Shown here: piece by piece, positions 56,711 to 64,000 of the stretch
How positions within the stretch are numbered: the first letter of the stretch is position 1
Layout: every line of letters starts with the position of its first letter
Notes under the pieces: model-generated
Databases searched by the model: none
Seen by the model: the letters and a program-made list of their open reading frames with translations, nothing else
Told to the model about the DNA's origin: nothing
Origin: Agapanthus africanus
Lineage: Eukaryota; Streptophyta; Magnoliopsida; Asparagales; Amaryllidaceae
DNA length: 64,000 nt
Direction of reading: 5' to 3'
NCBI GenBank assembly: GCA_030015575.1
Contig: JASDDO010000006.1
Location: forward strand, 377,602,137-377,666,136
Translations under genes and position numbers: made by a program

Positions 56711-58261
56711 AGGATCCCGTAGGTGTATTTTCTCCTTAGGAGTCGTGAGGTCCCCCAAGTGTGTTGCTCCTTTGTGAGTCGTAAGGATCTCACGCGGGAA
56801 TTTTCTCCTCACAAAATCGAGAGGACTTCGCGAGTGCATTTCGTCTATTTTTTCTACGAGTTTGCGCCCTTTCGGGTTTTCACAAACTCGCCGGCAGTCC
56901 TGCTGTTTTTACTCAAGGAGCCCTTTCGGGTTTTCATCCGTGCCCATTTTGCTTGTGGACATACCATTTTTTTATTTTATTTTATTTTATTTTTATTTTT
57001 GGTGGGACTTTGAATATGGTTTCACCGGTAGGACTTGGGAGAGATTGGGATTGTTTTACGCCCGTGGATTGTATACGGTTTTGCCGGATGTATGATCCAG
57101 ACCGTAGGGCCGGAAAAATTTTGGGACTTTGTCAGCGTCTGCATCGCTGCACTGGAATATGGTACCAGGAGCGACTCATCATTCACCGTTGGGGTATGGG
57201 ATTTGGAATTTGTTTGGCGTCTGCATCGCTGCACTGGAATATGGTACCGGGAGCGTCTCATCATTCACCATTGGGATTTGCGCTTGGAATTTGGTTGGCG
57301 TCTGCATCACTACACTGGAATATGGTACCAGGAGCGATTCATCATTCGCCATTGGGAATTTGAATTTGGAATTTGGTTGGCGTCTGCATCGCTACACTGG
57401 AATATGGTACCAGGAGCGACTCATCATTCGCCATTTGAGAGTTTGGGTTTGGTTGGCGTCTGCATCGCTGCACTGGAATATGGTACCAGGAGCGACTCAT
57501 CATTCACCGTTGGGAATTTGAGTTTGAAATTTTGTTGGCGTCTGCATCGCTACACTGGAATATGGTACCAGGAGCGACTCATCATTCGCCATTTGAGAGT
57601 TTGGGGAGCGATGGCTTAGGAGACAGGTTTAGGTCCCTATCACCTAAGGCTTTTCAATTTTATGGGCCGTAAGGGTCCCATAAAAGCATTTTCACCCTAC
57701 GGGTCGTAAGGACCCCGTAGGTGTATTTTCTCCCTAGGAGTCGTGAGGACTCCCAAGTGTGTTTTTCCTTTGTGAGTCGTAAGGATCCCACGAAGGTTTA
57801 TTCTCCTCATGCATCGTGAGGACACATGAGTGGGTCATCCCAATGGAGCATAATTCCAAGGACGGAGACCAACCGCGTAACTGGTGATTACGGTGGGGCA
57901 TGGGTATAATGAGAATTATTTGAGCCCATGGATTGTATACGATAGTCAATTTAGGGACTGGCCGTAGGGCTGGGAGAATTTTTTAGGAAATTGAATTTTT
58001 TTTTACCGCAATTGCTCTATCATTTCAGCTTTTTTTATCGCGAAGGTCGCGATTGCCCTATCATTTCGGCTTTTATTCGCGGTTGCCCTATCATTTCGGT
58101 TTTATTTTTCATCTTTATTTTACTCGCTGATTTTTATTGAGAGTTGCCCCATCATTTCGGCTTTTTATTATTTTTTGTTTTATTTGCATATTTTTACATT
58201 CCCAGTTTAACGACTTAGAGGTCGATTGTTCCCAGTTTAACGACATGGTGGTCATCTTTGC
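56711..58261 (-). repeat. Element D 3' region: ladder and modules on the other side of F
   Basis: Ladder hairpins include TTTTATGGG/CCCATAAAA 57658-57685 and CCTACGGG/CCCGTAGG 57696-57721, with loop complement TCGTAAGGAC. Five inverse GATGATGAGTCGCTCC modules lie at 57120-57600. The inverse 16-bp motif is at 57061-57076 and 57925-57940. ATCGCGAAGGTCGCGAT lies near 58037 and CGAC/GTCG stem units near 58210-58250. No gene. Confidence 0.85.
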
Positions 58262-59142
58262 TTATCTCAGCTCCATGAATTTTGATCTTGGCGGAGCTGT
58301 ATTGATGACCGTAGCTCTGTGGCTTGCCGATACATCCGAGGACTGTGAGGTTTTTCCAAGCTTGTATTGTTCCTCTGCCCAATCTTTGAAAATACAGCAG
58401 TCTTCAATGGTATGACTCACCACTCTATGGTATGGGCAGTATACGGGATTGCCGGTCATATTCATTTCATATGGCCTCTTCGGAATAGGCAATTGCAGAC
58501 CGTTGTTCATGGCTTTCTCGAATATATTGAGGACCTCATCCCTCCTTAAGGAGTACACCTTCTTCTATCTCTCCATTGGAGTAGGTGCCCTCACTGATGC
58601 TGGTCCTTGAAGCTGATCAGTCTTTGGTTCGCCCTTTTCAGATAATGGTACATGTCTGGGAGGATTAGGTTCCCGAAAGGCTTCGGCCTCCATTTGTATG
58701 AAATCGGCGGTCGTAGCTTGACTATTTGCTAACACGCCTTTAGACAGTTCTATCTCACCCGTCTTGTATTGCCTTTCGACCTAATCTTTGAAGACGAAGC
58801 GGTCCTCAATGGCATGACCTATCACCCTATGATAGGGGCAATATTTGGTTCGTCGGTCATATTCGCTTCTTGCGGTCTCTTTGATTCTGGCAGTTGTAGA
58901 CCGTTTCTTAGGGCGTTCATGAATATCTCGTGGACTTTTTCCCTTTTGAAGGAATAGACCTTATCCAGCTTCTCTTTCAGTGGAGATTCTCCTTCGGTGT
59001 ATGTGTCGGAGGGACCGGAGGCTGATTGCGGCCGTTTTTTGCGAAGGCGCTCCGCTCTTAGGTTGAAGGGGGTATCAGTTGCCTGCCTCCGGGTATCAAT
59101 CCCTGGCTCATGAACTAAAATTTGATTATGTTGTAATTGCAA
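58262..59142 (-). pseudogene. gag: Element D Gag C-terminal part with duplicated finger module (fossil)
   Basis: On the minus strand two successive modules resemble the C-terminal Gag of C. Each has a YSF/YSL helix, a NGLQLP segment and a CPYHR-type finger (MYSLRRDEVLNIF at 58558, KVYSFKREKVHEIF near 58970). C has only one such module, so D appears to carry a tandem duplication of about 0.4 kb. The central Gag domain expected between this and 59373 is largely missing. Broken in several places. Confidence 0.72.
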
Positions 59143-59372
59143 TCAGGCGACTTGGGTTGCGAGATCTGCCACTACGTTTGCCTATTCGTCGACCGTGGAC
59201 TATACCTTGGCTAACTTCTCGTCCCTGTCCTGAAGCTGCCTCTGAAGCCATCGGAATAACGCTTGTTCTGTAGTTCCGGCTATGATAACCGGGTCATCCT
59301 TATTGCCTGAGCTCAATTCCGCAGGAACCACGGGCTCCTCTGGCTTATCGGCCTGAGCGTGCTCTTCATCAC

Positions 59373-60044
59373 TTAGATCGAACCGATGCTGGTAGCGTCA
59401 ACCATATCATCACCATAGCTGTGAAGAAGAGGAGGATTCATTTCTTCATGTCCGACCATGTAGATAGTGCGAACCACATACCCAGCCATCTCTTTATCTT
59501 TGGCGGGGTGACCCCGTTCCTCGAACCTCATGAAGTTCAGCCTAGCAGGAGCCCTAGCTCTTTTGTTGGCTCTGTACCCGAGCCTTTTCTGCCTCAGCTT
59601 CTCGATTTTGAAGGCTTGGCGGGCATCCGTTATCTGGGAAGCCATTGTGAGTCGATTAGCGGGGAGCTTAGAGAAGACACCCGATCGAGCAGTTGTTAGG
59701 GGCACCGCCGGAGCTTGCTCGAGACTCGTTGTAGCTTTGTTGGTGTTGATGGCCTTGCACCCCGCTGGGGCCAAGGAAAGTCGTTCAAACACCGACTTGC
59801 GCTTGGGTAGTGGTGCCCTCGAGATCACCACATTTGGCTTTTTGCCTTTCGAGGCCGGTTTGTCTGTTACCGGAGCTTGAGGAGCTGGAATGGCGTTAGC
59901 TGGCACGAACAGAATAGAGCCAAACTGTAGCAGCAACTCCTCCCACTGTCGCCCAAGAATGGCCGGGAGGACCGTCCTGGAGTCCATCTTCATCATGTAA
60001 GAGATGGGAGCTGTGCTGAGAGCTGAGCTCGTCTTTGGAGACAT
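59373..60044 (-). CDS. gag: Element D Gag N-terminal part
   Basis: This 223-residue frame aligns with the two N-terminal frames of C: SYMMKMDSRTVLPAILGRQW, KRKSVFERL, RSGVFSKL, FKIEKLRQKRLGYRANKR and VVRTIYMVG. It begins about 120 bp downstream of the primer site. The two SVFxRL-type motifs and the basic helix are kept. Function unknown; in the family this region precedes the Gag core, which D has mostly lost. Confidence 0.72.
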   Translation of the reverse strand: MSPKTSSALSTAPISYMMKMDSRTVLPAILGRQWEELLLQFGSILFVPANAIPAPQAPVTDKPASKGKKPNVVISRAPLPKRKSVFERLSLAPAGCKAINTNKATTSLEQAPAVPLTTARSGVFSKLPANRLTMASQITDARQAFKIEKLRQKRLGYRANKRARAPARLNFMRFEERGHPAKDKEMAGYVVRTIYMVGHEEMNPPLLHSYGDDMVDATSIGSI

Positions 60045-60163
60045 TGTTGAAAATTGGTTGCTTGGAAAACTGCATGAAAGAGCATTATTTTAGTATAAAT
60101 ATCGATATGTATATTAATTGAGTTCGCATGAATGCTTAACCCGAAATATGGAAGGAGAGATAA

Positions 60164-60181
60164 GTCCCACCGGGTGTGCCA
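60164..60181 (-). promoter_or_regulatory. Element D primer-binding site
   Basis: The minus strand reads TGGCACACCCGGTGGGAC after a GATTC spacer, identical to C. Confidence 0.8.
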
Positions 60182-60186
60182 GAATC

Positions 60187-60526
60187 TGTAGGGTGTTTTT
60201 CGTCACCCCATAGAGATGGGAATACCCGCGTGCTTGTCAGGCGTACTACAGATTCCTCCTGCTTAGGGTAGGCCGGGGTTTATTGATTGTGGGGAACCGA
60301 ATCTCCGGCAGCCGCGGACTAAGCTGCCGTTAATTACCCCTCGCATTTGGAGCAAGAGAACCTCCGATTGACGGGTTAAACTGGTCATGCGAACTCAATG
60401 TGCAGTGTACGTGTGTTTTGTTTTGGAGGGAGGGCTTGGATATATCGGGAGCCACGCAGAGTTTTTACGGAGGGACAGTATGGTAGAGTATATGTGTGTG
60501 TGCGTGTGTGTATGTATGTATATATG

Positions 60527-60599
<73 letters not shown>

Positions 60600-61685
60600 A
60601 AGGGAAAGGGCATCCAAAGGATGCGTGGGGGACAGCGCCTCGCGTGCATGCCACGCAGGCACTGGGCGCTAGCGCACTAGGCGCTGGGCGCGAGCGCTCT
60701 GAGTGCTGGGCACGCCACATGCTCGGCACGTGGGCGCGCCACGTGCTCGGCACGTGGGCACGAGCGCACCGGGCGCTGGGCGCGCCACGTGCTCGGCATG
60801 TGGGCGCGAGCGCACCGGGCGCTGAGAGCACCACGTGCTCGGCACGTGGCGTGAGCGCATGGGGTGCTGGGCGCGCCACGTGCTCGGCACGTGGGCGCAA
60901 GCGCTCTGGGCGCTGGACGCTGGGAGTCAAACAGAAGGGGGACTTTGGTCTCTGCACTGGGAGCTGTGCTCCCGATTTGTAGAGTTAAACTCCTAAAAAG
61001 TTTAGAAATGATCAATGGGGGTTGCTTTGTTTTCTCCCTTTGGTTCTGGTTCTTTCCAAGATGGGATTTTTGGAGATGGGTCTCCTTCTTCCTCCTCTTT
61101 TGGCTGGATCTTGAAGAAGAAGAAATATGAGATTTTAAAAATCTCTTCTTTTTGGGATCTGATAGGAGATCTGAGTTTCTCTTTGTGGGTTTTGTGGTGA
61201 AAAACTATTTAGTTTTGGAAAAGGAAAAGTAAAACTCTTGATTTAATTAAAAAAAGGGGAGAAGGTTAAGAACCTTGATGAAGGAGCAGGAGGCACAAAG
61301 AACCCTAATTTTTGGGGAATGAAAAGTCTATGCTTTATTCATCATCATGTTGCCTTATATAGGCTTACACATTTATATATAGCCTCTTAGGCTTTACAGA
61401 ATGGCATTTTGCCCATCCCATGCCTCATATGCTATTTCTTCTTGCACATAAGCCATGGGCTTACAAAAATTTGGCTTTATACCTATTTTGTTTACATTCA
61501 TGCATAAAAAATTACATAAAAATTATTTATTACATGATTTCATTTTGGCATGGGGGAGGGCCGACCGCTTCATGTTCGGACTCGACCTGGGTATGGGCCC
61601 ACTTGACCTGGGCTTGGGCCCACCTGGCTTGGGGTTGACCTTGACTTTGACTCGGTCAACCAGGGTGCAAATTTTGACCCCAACA
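60187..61685 (-). repeat. Element D 5' LTR (1499 bp)
   Basis: It matches 35150-36670 along its length: TATA near 61354-61361, CACGTG repeats 60690-60900, a long TA/CA microsatellite 60490-60595. It lacks the palindromic segment found in the 3' LTR. Confidence 0.92.
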
Positions 61686-61868
61686 AGCTCCAAGCAGGAC
61701 ACCGTTGCTGACTCAATGATGGAAGCGAAGTATATTGCTGCATGTGACGCCCCGAAGGAAACAGTCTGGATGAAGAAGTTCATTACAGAACTTCAGGTGG
61801 TTCCATCTATTGTTGATCCAATACCTATGTATTGTGACAACAACGGGGCTATAGTTTTACCGAAGAAC
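61686..61868 (+). pseudogene. pol: Element E piece 3: Ty1/copia RNase H fragment (fossil)
   Basis: Directly after D the sequence encodes SKQDTVADSMMEAKYIA, AACDAPKETVWMKKF and MYCDNNGAIVLPK, typical copia RNase H motifs. It continues the reading of piece 2 across the D insertion. It stops at about 61868, where LTR-like sequence of G begins. Fossil. Confidence 0.88.
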
Positions 61869-64000
61869 CATTGTCCTATCTGTCACGACCCGAAATTGGT
61901 ACGTGACGGCCCTTAAACTACGCAACGTCTACAGGCGTAAAGCAATTTAAGTGAACCGAAAACCTAGCAATCTAAACCATCAAAAGTAGTAAGTGATAAT
62001 AACAATTTTTAAAACATTTGAAATCTCAAACCAAAATTTTTAAAGTCCAACTTTATTTCCTTTAAAATTTTGCCGGCACCTCCTTTGTAAAAACCAGCCC
62101 CAAAAATGGGTACAAAAAAATATAAGTAAAGTATCTCCAAATGGGAGCAAATACACGCCCAAAGGCGGAAAATAACCACCACAACAGATATACGACGCCA
62201 TAGCGAAGAAATAAAAGACGATATAAATAAAACTGCATAAAAGACCTCTAAGTCACAAAATAATATACAATATCGTCCTCACATCAAGTCTCTAAGTCAT
62301 ACATGAAAGTGGTAGATGGAGAGTACATGGTACAACGAATATACAAAGAGCAATATCGGATAACCGCAAAACCCACCTATAACAAAACTGTACACAGTCA
62401 GCCGTAGCGGTATCCGCAGCAAAAGATGATATGATAGATAAAAAAACCCTGTCTCCGACTGCTCTGAGGAACAACGTGCAAACTTTGTGGCACAACAAGG
62501 GTGAGTTGCCAACTCGTGAATAGTAAATAACATATGAAGGCAATCGCAAGTATGCACGTACAGCGCGAATCTAACATATGCAAACTGATAGTAATAAATG
62601 GCAATATGCATGCAACAGTCATGAAAGGTACTCTATCAGGTACTTCTAATACATGAAGCAATAAATGGCAATATGTATATGCAACAGTCACGAAAGGCAC
62701 TTTATCAGGTACTACTAATGCATGAAGCAATAATATGGCAATATGTATATGCAACAGTCATGAAAGGTACTCTATCAGGTACTATTAATACATGAAGCAA
62801 TGCATATAAAATAAATACGGAGTATGGGATAAAACATGCTATCCTCACGGAATCTCGACCTCGTGGCAGGACCAAAGTCCATCAAGACAATCAAAATCCC
62901 AAATTTCCTCAAATCAGCCCCCAAATTGGCTCTCATATCCTGTAAGTCTTATATATCCTGAATGTCCAATATCAAGTAAATCTCATATATCATGAGTGTC
63001 CAATATCAAGTAAATCTCATATATCATGTATCCAATATCAAGTAAATCTCAAGTATCCTGTATCCAATATCGAGCAAGTCTCATGAAATGAATAAGTATA
63101 TTTCCATGAATCATTATAATGAAGCATATAAATTAGATATGTATAAATATATATTAGCGTCCCATTCCACTAATATATATATATATGCATATATAACAGC
63201 GTCTCATTCCACTGTTATATATACTTAGGAGTAAAAATATCATGAAAAGAAGTGTCTACCATCGACACATAAATACTGATCTATCAGGTGCTGTCACCAC
63301 GACTGGCCCTGATAGGTACGTATCATACGCTATCTCGAAAACCCGAGTGCCCAGCTTCGACCCTCGCAATTCGACGTATGCATACGTACATAACTCCGGT
63401 CGGCATCCCCACGATAACCGCCGAGTCTAAATACTGTCACCGGTGGGTATGATTCCCTGTTAAGCTCATCGGCGTGGTCCATCGACATACCTTTCTTGCC
63501 CCGGGGTACCTTCGGGCCCCACCATGTACCCGCACACGGCCCACGACGCCTCCTCGCATGGGGTATATATCAGAACCGAGAAATCTCATGGTGGCTGCTG
63601 AAATATCATATCAAGAGAAAACGGGTTTTTTAAATAATGCATAATTTCATGAAACTACCACGGTCCTCAAATTCAGAAAACTTTATGAAAAATCCATATC
63701 TCAATGCGAAAATCCATGAATATAATATATGCAACATAAAACTGAAATGTAAGCATATAAAGGAAAAGTCGCTATTTAACTGCAACAAGTTAATATATAT
63801 ATCATGCGGTTCTAAATTTCTCCAAGTCCATATAACATCAAATAAAGGTGAACATGTAGCTATAGCCAGATATATGTGTAAACATGTAGGTATAGTAAGG
63901 TATATGTATCTACCTATCAGTAATGATGTAATACCTTCCAGGTATAAGTGTAAGTATGTATGCAAGACTTACATGTAGCTATGTCTCATATGTGTATATA
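61869..64000. repeat. Element G: LTR-like sequence of another element, right end outside window
   Basis: It begins near TGTCCTATCTGTCACGACCC at the copia junction and has no long frame. It holds three copies of a roughly 75-bp repeat (about 62610-62800, GCAACAGTCATGAAAGGTAC), a 35-37 bp repeat (62945-63085, CCAATATCAAGTAAATCTCA) and AT-rich mirrored segments around GCGTCCCATTCCAC (63150-63220). Family and orientation cannot be fixed; the TGTCACGACCC border resembles some plant gypsy LTR ends. Confidence 0.45.

Larger units (their letters stand above)
35150..61685 (-). mobile_element. Element D: gag-only gypsy element (TR-GAG-like), split by F
   Basis: In element orientation: 5' LTR 61685-60187, primer site, gag 60044-58262, 3' region 58261-56711 continuing at 38529-36671, polypurine tract, 3' LTR 36670-35150. 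The TSD is agctc at 35145-35149 and 61686-61690, within copia E. Removing F leaves an internal region of about 5.3 kb with no pol, like C. LTRs and gag are clearly related to C. The gag is broken in several places. Confidence 0.92.

Noticed and set aside
1-64000. Host genes, tRNA or rRNA genes
   Set aside because: None seen. All protein similarity belongs to retrotransposon proteins or to the unassigned antisense frames. The TGGTATCAGAGC sites are primer sites, not tRNA genes.

Overview
This window looks like plant nuclear DNA, probably intergenic heterochromatin from a large-genome flowering plant. I found no host gene, tRNA, rRNA or CRISPR array. Nearly every base belongs to nested LTR retrotransposons. 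The evidence is Ty3/gypsy gag, protease and integrase of the Tat type, Ty1/copia pol fragments, a plant-type initiator-Met primer site, TG...CA LTR ends and 5-bp target-site duplications (TSDs). The species cannot be named from sequence alone.

Layout: (A) 1-7561, minus strand: Tat-like gypsy element cut by the window edge, with protease, gag, primer site and 5' LTR. It abuts and probably interrupts B1. (B1) 7562-14363, plus: integrase, long 3' region with an antisense ORF, polypurine tract and a truncated LTR. (B2) 14364-24029, plus: second related integrase, a long 3' region with antisense ORFs, and an LTR ending inside copia element E. (E) an old Ty1/copia split into 24030-24466, 33349-35149 and 61686-about 61868. 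(C) 24467-33348, plus: a gag-only gypsy element inside E, TSD actcc. (D) 35150-61685, minus: a second gag-only gypsy element inside E, TSD agctc. (F) 38530-56710: a copia-derived non-coding element inside D, TSD aggat, arranged LTR-internal-LTR-internal-LTR with a 7973-bp period. (G) about 61869-64000: an LTR-like sequence of another element running off the edge.

Insertion order from nesting: E is oldest; B2, C and D entered E; A entered B1; F entered D. F is very young: its outer LTRs differ at about 14 of 2235 sites.

The most striking signal is structural. All four gypsy elements are filled with chains of short hairpins whose stems change from unit to unit while staying complementary. There are three classes: (1) LTR chains of 5-9 bp stems with 1-6 nt loops; (2) a 3'-region ladder with variable 7-9 bp stems and a nearly constant loop around CCTCACGA; (3) 4-bp stem, 6-nt loop units (GGAC/GTCC, AGAC/GTCT, GGAT/ATCC, CGAC/GTCG) joined by TTAAACTAA-like linkers. 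Other shared features are a 16-bp motif, GTATACAATCCACGGG, at nine sites, CACGTG clusters in the LTRs, and a different tandem repeat array in each 3' region.
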